DNA of 64,000 nucleotides. Source: Meishania sp964351985 (GTDB taxonomy: Bacteria; Bacteroidota; Bacteroidia; Flavobacteriales; Flavobacteriaceae). The position numbers and the translations under genes were made by a program. How positions within the stretch are numbered: position 1 is the first letter of the stretch; each line of letters opens with the position of its first letter. A model generated the notes under the pieces. The model was not told the origin of the DNA. It saw nothing but the letters and a program-made list of their open reading frames with translations, and searched no databases. Of the stretch, positions 34,161 to 43,334 are shown one piece after another. Location of the stretch: positions 1-64,000 of the forward strand of contig CAYGPR010000019.1 of assembly GCA_964351985.1 (NCBI GenBank). The letters are read 5' to 3'.

Positions 34161-35359
34161 GTCGGTAATTCTAGAAGACGCTCAGGTCCGAAATACTTCA
34201 ATGCCACAAAAAATGCAATAGTTGATAGAATAATACCGATCATAAATACGGTATAGGTCCAGCGTAACAACTTATATTTTTTATCCAAAACGACCCCAAG
34301 AAAATAGAGATCCTTGGTCAGACTATTGTAAACATAGGTCTGGTCTTTTATCATTTCTTGAATAGCCCATTCATAGTCGGATAATTTCATCTTATGAAAA
34401 TTACCGAAGAAAAGAAGATTTACCTTTTTGTCCTTCACATCTTCTTTGGTAAATTCCCCACTGGTGACATTAGGTCTTGTGGCCAATACCGACATGACCA
34501 TAGAGGCAATACTGAAGAGCACGAAAATACCTGTAGGATATATGAGATAGTCATTACTGGGGTTGTCCAGTTTGGGAATCAGGTTGGTCAACAACATTGA
34601 TATGATAATGGCATTCACCGAGAGTAGGATATTCGCTTTTGTATCAGCTATGTCGCTCAATTTCAAGTGATTACGCATGGTGACCCGAAACATGGTCTGT
34701 ATACCTCTTTCCGGACTTTGATTTTTAAGTTTAACCTTAAGTTCTTCCTTTCTTCGTGTCTTTTTTTGTTTTTTAAGGTTTTTGACCAGTCTTTTAAGAT
34801 TTTGATCCTTCCCTTCCTGCCAATTTTTCTTGGCATAGTCGGTATAGAAACGATGTTCGGTCTGAAACATTTTTATGTTCGAACTTCTCCAATCTTTTGC
34901 TGAAAAATCGGCGATGCCAAGAAGTGAAAGTTCTTGTCGTAACATTTCGGAAGTATCTGCATAGCTAGTCTGCCCAAAGTGAGATGAGTCTGCATCACGA
35001 AGAATTTCTTCCTTTAGGTTTTTGGGCTCATGTTCTCTTTTGGTCGCCATGATGAGGGCGCTGACCTCCTCTATCCTATTTTCTTCATATCCTTCTTTAT
35101 TTAAAAATTCCTTCGCTATTTCACAACTATTCGCCTCGTGGTTCACGGTGCCTTTTGTATAACCGACATCGTGAAGCCATGCGGCCAAGGTGATTAACTC
35201 ATTCTCCTTTTTTTCTAAATTGTGGGCATCCAATAATTCTTTAGTACTTTTAACGACCCTTTGGGTGTGTCTAAGATTATGATAGAGATAATTGCTATCC
35301 AGTTCGTTTACGAGCAGGTTGGTTACAAAATCTTCTGTTTTCGATAGCAAATCTGACAT
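34157..35359 (-). CDS. HD phosphohydrolase fused to PycTM (Pycsar-effector-like) domain
   Basis: Residues 1-190 are an HD domain: LYHNLRHTQRVV, AAWLHDVGYTKG (His63, Asp64), VNHEANS and LRDADSSHFG (Asp122/Asp124) supply the metal ligands. A basic linker (LKKQKKTRRKEELKVK) leads to a membrane domain with FRVTMRNHLKLSDIADTKANILLSVNA and helices at about 244-262, 273-293 and 370-390. That segment matches the PycTM/DUF5706 domain of Pycsar effectors, which in defence systems binds cyclic pyrimidine nucleotides and damages the membrane. An HD enzyme in front could degrade the signal or another nucleotide. No PycC cyclase is adjacent, so a defence role is not established. Confidence 0.82.
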   Translation of the reverse strand: MSDLLSKTEDFVTNLLVNELDSNYLYHNLRHTQRVVKSTKELLDAHNLEKKENELITLAAWLHDVGYTKGTVNHEANSCEIAKEFLNKEGYEENRIEEVSALIMATKREHEPKNLKEEILRDADSSHFGQTSYADTSEMLRQELSLLGIADFSAKDWRSSNIKMFQTEHRFYTDYAKKNWQEGKDQNLKRLVKNLKKQKKTRRKEELKVKLKNQSPERGIQTMFRVTMRNHLKLSDIADTKANILLSVNAIIISMLLTNLIPKLDNPSNDYLIYPTGIFVLFSIASMVMSVLATRPNVTSGEFTKEDVKDKKVNLLFFGNFHKMKLSDYEWAIQEMIKDQTYVYNSLTKDLYFLGVVLDKKYKLLRWTYTVFMIGIILSTIAFFVALKYFGPERLLELPT

Positions 35360-35365
35360 TACGTT

Positions 35366-35373
35366 TATTTTTG
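35366..35373 (+). promoter_or_regulatory. Candidate -7 promoter element
   Basis: TATTTTTG matches TAnnTTTG and lies 45 nt before the ATG at 35419. No good TTG at -33 is seen at the ideal distance. Confidence 0.35.
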
Positions 35374-35418
35374 TTAAAGTGCGTAAATTACAAAATTTTG
35401 ATTTCGAAAAGTATTCCT

Positions 35419-38400
35419 ATGAATAAGCATTTTGCGCTTATTGCCTTCCTTTTCATATTCTCAGGATGTGCTACTTATAAAACGAAATATGCAAATGAAC
35501 AAGGAAAGGAAGATGTCGATACCGATAAGAAAATTTCACATACTTTTTATTTCATTGGCGATGCAGGCCTTTCGCCAATTGGGGGAATGAACCCGGCTCT
35601 TCAATTTTTCAAAAAACGTTTAGATCGTGCAGATGAAAATAGTACTGCTATTTTTTTGGGAGACAACATTTATCCTGCTGGATTACCAGACCCAAAAGAC
35701 TCTACCGTAGCATACAGAACGGCAAAGAACCATTTAGATGCGCAACTGAAGACATTGGATAATTTCAAGGGGCACCCCTTCTTTATCCCCGGAAACCACG
35801 ATTGGTACACTGAGGGACTAGTAGGTTTGGAACGTGAGCAGAGGTACATTCAAAAAGCTCTTGATAGTAAGAAGTCTTTTTTTCCAGAAGATGGTTGCCC
35901 CATAGAGGTTGTTGATGTCAGCGAAAAAGCCGTCGTCATTGTACTTGATACGGAATGGTATCTGACCAATTGGAACAAGCGTCCCGATATAAATGACAAG
36001 TGCGACATCAAAAGTCGAGAGAAGTTCTTCGAGGAAGTAGAAGGAGAAATCAAAAAAAATGCAGATAAGACTACGATTCTGGCCATGCACCACCCCATGT
36101 TCACTTATGGTTCCCATGGGGGCCAATATACGTTCAAGCGACACTTATACCCTAAAGCGAAGATAGGGCCCTTGCCCGTTTTGGGAACTTTGATCAATGT
36201 ATTGCGCAGAACTGCGGGCGCCTCGATAGCCGATGAGCAAAATAAACGCTACCAAGAACTGAAAAAACGACTCGTTACGCTTGCCCAATATTCCGACAAG
36301 GTTATTTTTGCTTCGGGCCATGAACACACACTGCAATATATAGTTGAAAAAAGTACCCCACAGATCGTTAGTGGCTCGGGTGCCAAACAAGGGGCCACGC
36401 GGCTGTTGAACGGAAGTGAATTCTCGACGGGAAGAATGGGTTATGCCGTTTTGGAAGTTTATGAAGATGGTGCTTCAAGAGTCCGTTTTTACGGTGTAGG
36501 CGAGAACGACAAGGAAGAATTTCTCTATACAACCACCGTATTGCCGCCCGATAGGGGAATCAATGAAAATAAATACGATAATGATTTTCCAAAAGAGGCG
36601 ACGGCATCGATTTATACCCCCGAAGAAATAGACAAAAGTAATTTTTTCAAAGGACTTTGGGGAGAACGATACCGTAAATATTACGGTACACCGGTAACCG
36701 CGCCCACTGTTAATCTAGATACGCTCTTCGGAGGTCTTACACCAGTAAGAAAGGGAGGTGGCCACCAGTCAAAATCATTGCGATTAAGACATAAAAACGG
36801 CAAGGAATACGTGATGCGGGCACTTCGCAAAGTATCGGAGCTTTATTTACAGTCGATGGTTTTTCAAGACCAATATGTTATGGATGAGTTACAAGATACC
36901 TACTTGCAAGAGTTCCTACAGGACTTTTATACAGGTTCACATCCTTATGCCCCTTTCACCATAGGTCGTTTATCGGATGCCGTAGGAATTTATCACACTA
37001 ATCCCGTACTATACTACGTCCCCAAACAACCAGCGCTTGAAGATTTTAATTCAGACTTCGGCAATGAACTGTACATGATTGAAGAACACGCGGGTGATGG
37101 GCACGGCGATTTGGCGAGTTTCGGAAACAGCGATGAATTGGTCGGTACCGACGATATGCTTGATAATCTTAGGGATGACGAAAAATACGAAGTCGATTCA
37201 AAAATGTATTTGCGCGCTCGCTTGTTCGATATGGTTCTCGGTGATTGGGACCGTCATGTGGATCAATGGCGCTGGGCGGAATTCAAAAAGAAAAATTCAT
37301 CCAAGATTATATATCGGCCAGTGCCTAGGGATCGTGATCAAGCATTCTCGAACATGGGAGATGGATTCTTCATGAGTGTGGCAACGCGATTGATGCCTGG
37401 GCTACGGTTAATGGAAGGTTTCAATGAAAAAATCCGAAATGTCGAGGGGTTTAATGCCTCGCCCAAAACCCGTGTTCTCGATATAGCCTTGTTGAACGAA
37501 ACCAAACGAGAAGATTGGTCCGAGCAAGCAAAATTTCTTCAAGACAATTTGACCCCTGAAATCATCGATGAGGCTTTTGAAGCATTTCCGGAGGAAGTGC
37601 ATGATGAAACGATCGATCAAATCAAGGAAATACTGCTGTCAAGACTTGCGGATATTGAGAATACGGCCGATATATACTATCGTGTTATCAAAAAATTTGC
37701 AGTCGTAACCGGTACGGATAAAGATGATTGGTTTGAAATTGAAAATAAAGATCATTCCGTTGAGGTTACCGGATACCGAATCATAGACGGTGAACGCAAA
37801 AAACGTTTTTTTCATAGAAAATTCAAAGAGGATGTCACCAAGGAGGTCTGGGTATATGGTCTGGATGATGATGATCGTTTCGTGGTATCGGGGAAAAAGC
37901 ACAATGATATAAGGGTGCGATTAATAGGTGGTCAGAACAATGATATCTATGATGTCAAGAGCAAGAACAAGACCTTTGTTTACGATTACAAATCAAAAAA
38001 AAATACGTTCAAGAATGTTGACAACGCCAAGGTACGATTGACTGATAATTATGATGTGAATACCTATAGGCCTATGCGATTTAGGGGTAGTACAAACCAA
38101 ATTTTGCCCAGAATAGGATTTAACCCTGATGATGGCTTTAATATAGGAATCGGCGATACGTATGCCTTCAATGGATTTCGACAAAATCCTTTTACAGAAC
38201 AACATAGTTTAAGCGGCTCATTTTATTTCGCCACGAACGGTTTCGATTTGCAGTATACGGGCGAATTTGCCAATATTACCGATAAGGCCAATTTAGAATT
38301 CATGGCGAAATTTACCAGTCCGAATTATGCTATAAACTTTTTTGGTTTCGGAAATGATTCTCAAAACCCGGAAGACGAACTTGAAATGGACTATAACCGC

Positions 38401-39129
38401 GTGCGACTTCAGACCTTGAGGTTCGCCCCATCGATGGTATGGCGAGGACAGTTGGAAAGTAAGATACGAGCCGGTATTTCGTATGAGGCCATTACCGTTG
38501 AAGAGACTGAAAATCGTTTTATCAACACCTTCTATGTGAACAATAACGAGGATAGCAGCAAGCAGTTTTTAGGGATCGATTGGCAATATTCCTATGAAAA
38601 TGCGGACAATGCCGCTTTTCCGACCATGGGAATGGCGACCTCATTACAAATTGGATATAAGACCGAGGTAAGTGGAGCCGGTGGAACTTTTGGCTATATC
38701 GTACCCAGTCTTTCTTTTAATTATAAATTGATACCCAATGGCAAGTTGGTACTGGCTACTAAGGGGAAAGCACATTTCAACCTCGGCGAGGGGTATGAAT
38801 TTTATCAAGCAGCTAGCATTGGGGGGGCGGATGGTCTCCGCGGTTTTAGAAATCAACGCTTCACCGGTAAAAAATCGTACTATCAGAATACGGATATAAG
38901 ATGGAGCCTCGGTAAGGGTAGAACGGGCATTTTGCCCACATCATTCGGCCTCTATGGAGGATTTGATTATGGCAGGGTCTGGCTGGCGGATGATTTTTCG
39001 AATGTATGGCATACTTCTTACGGTGGTGGTTTTTTCCTAAATGCCGCGGATATCATTACCGCACAAATCGCATTGTTCAATAGTGTCGATGGCCCCCGCT
39101 TTTCATTCGGACTCGGATTTGGGTTTTAG
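35419..39129 (+). CDS. Lipoprotein: metallophosphoesterase + kinase-like region + Omp85-type barrel
   Basis: The ATG at 35419 gives a lipoprotein signal (MNKHFALIAFLFIFSGC), so I prefer it to 35371. Residues about 45-330 form a complete calcineurin-like phosphoesterase: FIGDAG (Asp48), LGDNIY (81-83), PGNHDW (125-128), AMHHP and SGHEH (300-303). Residues about 425-660 hold KGGGHQSKSLRL (446-451), EYVMRALRKV (Lys471), LYMIEE, LGDWDRHVDQWRW (608-613) and PVPRDRDQAF (Asp638/640), an order that resembles a kinase glycine loop, strand-3 Lys, hinge, catalytic loop and metal-binding Asp. RLIGGQNNDIYDV (RTX-like) precedes an outer-membrane barrel with GLRGFRNQRF and a terminal Phe. The 14306 gene is its paralogue. 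Probably outer-membrane; reaction unknown. Confidence 0.85.
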   Translation: MNKHFALIAFLFIFSGCATYKTKYANEQGKEDVDTDKKISHTFYFIGDAGLSPIGGMNPALQFFKKRLDRADENSTAIFLGDNIYPAGLPDPKDSTVAYRTAKNHLDAQLKTLDNFKGHPFFIPGNHDWYTEGLVGLEREQRYIQKALDSKKSFFPEDGCPIEVVDVSEKAVVIVLDTEWYLTNWNKRPDINDKCDIKSREKFFEEVEGEIKKNADKTTILAMHHPMFTYGSHGGQYTFKRHLYPKAKIGPLPVLGTLINVLRRTAGASIADEQNKRYQELKKRLVTLAQYSDKVIFASGHEHTLQYIVEKSTPQIVSGSGAKQGATRLLNGSEFSTGRMGYAVLEVYEDGASRVRFYGVGENDKEEFLYTTTVLPPDRGINENKYDNDFPKEATASIYTPEEIDKSNFFKGLWGERYRKYYGTPVTAPTVNLDTLFGGLTPVRKGGGHQSKSLRLRHKNGKEYVMRALRKVSELYLQSMVFQDQYVMDELQDTYLQEFLQDFYTGSHPYAPFTIGRLSDAVGIYHTNPVLYYVPKQPALEDFNSDFGNELYMIEEHAGDGHGDLASFGNSDELVGTDDMLDNLRDDEKYEVDSKMYLRARLFDMVLGDWDRHVDQWRWAEFKKKNSSKIIYRPVPRDRDQAFSNMGDGFFMSVATRLMPGLRLMEGFNEKIRNVEGFNASPKTRVLDIALLNETKREDWSEQAKFLQDNLTPEIIDEAFEAFPEEVHDETIDQIKEILLSRLADIENTADIYYRVIKKFAVVTGTDKDDWFEIENKDHSVEVTGYRIIDGERKKRFFHRKFKEDVTKEVWVYGLDDDDRFVVSGKKHNDIRVRLIGGQNNDIYDVKSKNKTFVYDYKSKKNTFKNVDNAKVRLTDNYDVNTYRPMRFRGSTNQILPRIGFNPDDGFNIGIGDTYAFNGFRQNPFTEQHSLSGSFYFATNGFDLQYTGEFANITDKANLEFMAKFTSPNYAINFFGFGNDSQNPEDELEMDYNRVRLQTLRFAPSMVWRGQLESKIRAGISYEAITVEETENRFINTFYVNNNEDSSKQFLGIDWQYSYENADNAAFPTMGMATSLQIGYKTEVSGAGGTFGYIVPSLSFNYKLIPNGKLVLATKGKAHFNLGEGYEFYQAASIGGADGLRGFRNQRFTGKKSYYQNTDIRWSLGKGRTGILPTSFGLYGGFDYGRVWLADDFSNVWHTSYGGGFFLNAADIITAQIALFNSVDGPRFSFGLGFGF

Positions 39130-39179
39130 AAAAAGAAGGTTGGAAATCGAGTCTGTGAATAAAAGCAAAACCTAATTTC

Positions 39180-40034
39180 TTATTTCGGAAATCGAAAGGA
39201 GTATAAGTTTCTTCCCTGATTGTCGCTCTCTTCATCGGACAGCAATAAAGTACTATCGTTCTTGTAGCAGACAGATTCCAATTGGGTACGTATCCCAAGG
39301 TCGATTTCTTCGATAGTCGCCTTTGAAAAGTCTTCAAAAGTAAAGTCCGACACCATCCATAGCTTTCCATATCCCAAAAGCATAATGGTCTTTCGGTCGA
39401 AAGATATATCGGCAGCGGTAATTTGACAGGTATTCCAGTCATCACAGGTTTTGATCCTTCCGATCAACTTTGCCTCATAATCTCCTTTTTCACTTGGCAC
39501 ACTATAGATGAGGGCTTCTCCGTTATAGGGATTTGAGCGATTCTTGGTAAAAATGTAAAGCTGTTGGTCGTGATAGAAAAAAGCTTCGGCATCGAATTTC
39601 ATTTCCGAACTTTTCGGTGGAAATTCTTTTTGTTCAGGATATCTGAAGGTTATCTGCTCGGCGTCGATTTTATCACCGGGTTCAATGGTCGGGTTCGGTA
39701 ATTTATAGATGACCAGGTTTTTTCGGTCGTTGTCGTTATTTCCAAAATCCCCGATATAGAGATTTCCTTTATCATCTTTGGTCAAATCTTCCCAATCGTG
39801 ATTTTTGGCATTTTTAACTTCAAACTGTTTTTTGATTTTTCCGTCAAAATCAATCTGGTAGATATTGTCATTGTTGCCATTATCTTCTACAAACCATGCA
39901 AGGTCACCATCAAAGTAGGCAATACCTGAGTTTTCATTTAATTCATGTGGAAGTTTAGTAATGAATTCCAGTTGACCGAAACCAGCACATCCAGATAAAC
40001 AAAATACCAATAAGAGAAATGGTATTTTTCGCAT
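39180..40034 (-). CDS. Beta-propeller-like lipoprotein of unknown function
   Basis: A lipoprotein signal (LLLVFCLSGC) is followed by repeated beta strands with propeller-type blades: NSGIAYFDGDLAWFVEDNGN, WEDLTKDDKGNLYIGDFGNN and DAEAFFYHDQQLYIFTKNRS, ending in TQLESVCYKNDSTLLLSDEE. The pattern resembles SdiA-regulated/esterase-like phytase-like propellers but lacks a sure family match. At 284 residues it may form five or six blades. It begins 3 nt after the haloperoxidase-like gene, so the two are co-transcribed. Confidence 0.7.
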   Translation of the reverse strand: MRKIPFLLLVFCLSGCAGFGQLEFITKLPHELNENSGIAYFDGDLAWFVEDNGNNDNIYQIDFDGKIKKQFEVKNAKNHDWEDLTKDDKGNLYIGDFGNNDNDRKNLVIYKLPNPTIEPGDKIDAEQITFRYPEQKEFPPKSSEMKFDAEAFFYHDQQLYIFTKNRSNPYNGEALIYSVPSEKGDYEAKLIGRIKTCDDWNTCQITAADISFDRKTIMLLGYGKLWMVSDFTFEDFSKATIEEIDLGIRTQLESVCYKNDSTLLLSDEESDNQGRNLYSFRFPK

Positions 40035-40037
40035 GCA

Positions 40038-41396
40038 CTACCTATTATCGGCCAAGTCCTTATCCTTGGTCATATTAAGGTTGCTGATTACGAATTTCCC
40101 CAAATCCCTACCTTGTTTCACCCCGACTTCAACAGCCTTCCGATAATGTATTCCCCCGTACATACGGCTTATCGCCGCTTCGTCGGCAGCTTGGGTAAAA
40201 GAATCGAAACTGCGTACAGGTAATCCATAGGCGACCTCCGTATCGTCATCAAAAGCGAAGTTTTCACCGAAAATATCGGTCAAAGCTGTTGCAGCTGCTC
40301 CTGAGACCACTGAATGCCCACTAGTATATTCGGGAAAAGGAGGGGTTTGCAATACAGGTTGCCAGTTTTCATCAATATGTTGATTAATGAGCGTCTCTGG
40401 TCGAACCAAATTACTGCGGTATTTTTCGTCCCAACAACTAATAAAAGCGTCAGCGATGGCAATTGAAGTTTTGGTATAGGCGTAGACCGTTTTGGCAAAG
40501 TCGCTATCGGTCTTTCTGCTGGCGATTTTCGTGATACCGATCCAATGTGCACCGGGACTTATTTTTTTTGTTGCGAACATTAAATGACCTCGCGTCACAG
40601 AGACGTAAGGATTACAGTCCCAAAATTGGGCGATTTTGACCTCCTCGGATTCATCACCGTTCGCCGTTATCTGATTGCTGATATCATAGACTTCCTTTAG
40701 TTCTTTGTAAAAATCAGAGTCTTCTTCCATTGAAAAAGGTGGTGGTGGCTCGGGCTTAAATTGGCCGGCCGAGTCGATGACAAAAGGTCTTATTTTGTTC
40801 CAATGCGGTTCGATTCCTTCCATGTAGGCCGGTGGCGTGGGCTGCCATCGCGTAACATCATCGGTGTCTACGGTAAATTTGGGCATGGTACGGGTCTGGT
40901 TATAATTATCTTTGCTCATCCAATCACCTACATAATCGGCTACTTGAAGTCCGTAAGTTTTTGAAGCATTGAAAACTTCAGGGTTTTTACCTTCCCATAT
41001 TCCATAAAGACTGTCTCGAAGGGTCTCCATTCGTTTTTCCGAAAAAATGAGTCGTTTGCTCAGTTCCATATGGGCTACCAGGGCGGCCAGTTCATAATTG
41101 ACCGGTTTCGATGTATCCGGTTTTGGTATGGCTCCTAATTCTTCCACTTGAACCTCCAAAGAAATGTAATCATCATTCGCCACCGCGAATATATCATATC
41201 CCGCTATAATTCGGTAAGCGAAAATCCGACTTGCGACCGGAGGCGAAAAGATATCATGAATCATAATTTCGGTAACCTTGTCGACCGAAGCATGTAGTTC
41301 TTCGGGAGAAACCACGATAACCTCTTTTTTTTCCTCGGTCGTACATGATAGAAACAACACAAAAGCACTTATCATCAAAAGCTTTTTCATCCTCAT
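40038..41396 (-). CDS. Vanadium-haloperoxidase-like PAP2-superfamily lipoprotein
   Basis: The three vanadate/phosphate-binding blocks of the haloperoxidase/PAP2 superfamily are intact: KYRSNLVRPETL (K-x6-RP), EYTSGHSVVSGAAA (Ser-Gly-His) and SRMYGGIHYRKAVEVG (SR-x5-H). A lipoprotein signal (MISAFVLFLSC) anchors it in the envelope. The length of about 450 residues and the large N-terminal helical part fit bacterial vanadium-dependent haloperoxidases rather than small PAP2 phosphatases, but sequence alone does not separate the two. It could oxidise halides with hydrogen peroxide, a reaction known from marine bacteria including Zobellia. The beta-propeller lipoprotein follows after 3 nt. Confidence 0.82.
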   Translation of the reverse strand: MRMKKLLMISAFVLFLSCTTEEKKEVIVVSPEELHASVDKVTEIMIHDIFSPPVASRIFAYRIIAGYDIFAVANDDYISLEVQVEELGAIPKPDTSKPVNYELAALVAHMELSKRLIFSEKRMETLRDSLYGIWEGKNPEVFNASKTYGLQVADYVGDWMSKDNYNQTRTMPKFTVDTDDVTRWQPTPPAYMEGIEPHWNKIRPFVIDSAGQFKPEPPPPFSMEEDSDFYKELKEVYDISNQITANGDESEEVKIAQFWDCNPYVSVTRGHLMFATKKISPGAHWIGITKIASRKTDSDFAKTVYAYTKTSIAIADAFISCWDEKYRSNLVRPETLINQHIDENWQPVLQTPPFPEYTSGHSVVSGAAATALTDIFGENFAFDDDTEVAYGLPVRSFDSFTQAADEAAISRMYGGIHYRKAVEVGVKQGRDLGKFVISNLNMTKDKDLADNR

Positions 41397-41677
41397 TTAA
41401 TATTTTTCAAACCCTAAAAAGCACATCGATTAAGGCGAATAGGGCTTAAATTTTGTGCCGACAAACTTACGTCTATTTTCTGCCTTTTTCAAGGAGTTAT
41501 ACGTGAAATGGTAAGTAAAGACTTGTGAATTAACATATTTTATTAATTATGATACCAACATACCTTTGTTGTTATGCGGGCACAATCTGGTACCTATTGT
41601 TTCAGAAAAACTTGACCAAATCATCTTATTAGTAAATAATCCAATATATTAGGGGTAACAATCAAACTGAAAGAAAA
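41397..41677. other. Divergent intergenic region between haloperoxidase-like and symporter genes
   Basis: These 281 bases hold the promoter regions for both flanking genes. The clear element is the TACCTTTG at 41561. No open frame, RNA gene or large repeat is evident. Confidence 0.5.
41561..41568 (+). promoter_or_regulatory. -7 promoter element of the symporter gene
   Basis: TACCTTTG is an exact match to the Bacteroidota -7 consensus TAnnTTTG and lies about 110 nt before the ATG at 41678, implying a leader of around 100 nt. Confidence 0.5.
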
Positions 41678-43270
41678 ATGTTGGGAATACTCTCCTTTGT
41701 AGGCTTTACTTTGATGGTGGCCATTATTTCTTATTTTGCAACAAGATCTACAGATGAACAGTCTTCCGATGGTTATTTTCTTGCGGGAAGAAGTTTAACT
41801 GCAGGGGTGATAGCTGGGTCCTTACTGTTGACAAATCTGTCAACGGAACAGCTGGTAGGCCTGAACGGTAGTGCTTATAGAGACGGACTATCAGTAATGG
41901 CTTGGGAAACTTTGGCCGCTATTGCAATGGTGGTTACCGCGGTTTTTCTCTTGCCGAGATACCTCAAAAGCGGACTGACAACAGTGCCTCAATTTTTATC
42001 GGATCGATTTGATGTGACCACAAAAACGTTTACTTCCGTATTGTTTTTGTCTGGTTATGTTATTGTGTTGCTGCCTGTGATATTATTTTCCGGTGCCGTA
42101 GCGCTTAAAGGTATGTTCGACGTGCCGACGCTCTTAGGTGTTTCAGATAGTGCCGCTGTAACCATATGTATTTGGGGCATAGGTATCATCGGTTCTATAT
42201 ATGCAGTGTTCGGTGGTTTGAAGGCGGTCGCGGTATCGGATAGTATTAACGCAATAGGATTGATTATTGGAGGTATTTTGATACCTGTTTTCGGTTTGAT
42301 GGCGATTGGAGACGGCAATGTTCTTACGGGAGTGGAAACCTTATACAACTCGAACCCTCAACGTTTCGACTCTACGGGAAATCAAGGGCAAGAAGTACCT
42401 TTTCACACCATTTTTACAGGTATGATGTTGGTACAGCTTTTTTATTGGGGTACCAATCAACAAATCATACAACGGGCGTTAGGGGCAAAGAATTTGGCCG
42501 AAGGTCAAAAGGGATTGTTGTTGGCTTCCTTTCTAAAAATATTGGGACCAATAATTTTAGTGCTTCCGGGTATGATAGCGTACTATTATTTTGAAGGTAG
42601 TATAGATTCAAATTCGGCTTATGGCGAATTGGTTCGTGCGGTCTTGCCCAAAGCTTTGGTCGGCTTTTTCGCCGCAGTCCTGTTTGGCGCCATATTGAGT
42701 TCGTTCAATAGCGTCTTGAATAGTTCGGTTACATTATTTGGCCTAGATGTATATAAACAACATATCAATAAAGAAGCTAGTGAACGTACCGTAGTAAAAT
42801 ATGGAAAGATATTCGGGATATGTTTGGCCTTGGCCGCCATGTTCATTGCACCGATGATAGCCAATGCTGAAAGTCTATTTGATTATTTACAAAAGATTAA
42901 CGGTATTTACAGTATTCCAATTTTGACGATTATCGTTGTTGGATACATGACGAAGAAAGTTCCGGCAGTAGCGGCGAAAATTGGTATCGTTCTAGGCTCC
43001 GTGTTGTATATTATAAGTCAGTTCGTGCTTCCTGAATTCGGTGTTGATCTATACGAGCAATATGGTTTACATTATCTAGATGTAATGGCCATATTGTTTT
43101 TGTTAAACGCTGCGATTATGTTGATTATAGGTTATTTCAAGCCGAGAGCGGTTGCCTATGAGCAAAAATATACTGAACAAGTATCGATAGAACCTTATAA
43201 ATATGTGAAGCAGGTAGGTATGGCGGTATGTATCATTGTGATTATCATCTATATAAGCTTTGCCAAATAG
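41678..43270 (+). CDS. Sodium:solute symporter (SSS family), probable sugar transporter
   Basis: The 530-residue product has about 14 transmembrane segments and SSS motifs: SSDGYFLAGRSLTAGVIAGSLLLTNLSTEQLVGLNGSAY at the N-terminus, YAVFGGLKAVAVSDSINAIG in the middle and FGAILSSFNSVLNSSVTLFGLDVY. These resemble vSGLT-like galactose/glucose or xylose symporters. It faces xylB-xylA across a shared terminator, which makes a xylose substrate plausible but not shown. It sits in the inner membrane and uses the sodium gradient. Confidence 0.87.
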   Translation: MLGILSFVGFTLMVAIISYFATRSTDEQSSDGYFLAGRSLTAGVIAGSLLLTNLSTEQLVGLNGSAYRDGLSVMAWETLAAIAMVVTAVFLLPRYLKSGLTTVPQFLSDRFDVTTKTFTSVLFLSGYVIVLLPVILFSGAVALKGMFDVPTLLGVSDSAAVTICIWGIGIIGSIYAVFGGLKAVAVSDSINAIGLIIGGILIPVFGLMAIGDGNVLTGVETLYNSNPQRFDSTGNQGQEVPFHTIFTGMMLVQLFYWGTNQQIIQRALGAKNLAEGQKGLLLASFLKILGPIILVLPGMIAYYYFEGSIDSNSAYGELVRAVLPKALVGFFAAVLFGAILSSFNSVLNSSVTLFGLDVYKQHINKEASERTVVKYGKIFGICLALAAMFIAPMIANAESLFDYLQKINGIYSIPILTIIVVGYMTKKVPAVAAKIGIVLGSVLYIISQFVLPEFGVDLYEQYGLHYLDVMAILFLLNAAIMLIIGYFKPRAVAYEQKYTEQVSIEPYKYVKQVGMAVCIIVIIIYISFAK

Positions 43271-43285
43271 TTGAACGTAAATAAA

Positions 43286-43320
43286 TAAGCCCCTTGAAAG
43301 CATTCAAGAGGCTATTTTTT
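43286..43320. terminator. Terminator between symporter and xylA
   Basis: AGCCCCTTGAA and TTCAAGAGGCT form an 11-bp stem with one mismatch around a four-base loop, followed by six Ts on the plus strand and preceded by an A-rich run. It serves the symporter gene and possibly the convergent xylA. Confidence 0.75.
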
Positions 43321-43334
43321 GTAAAATAGTTATC

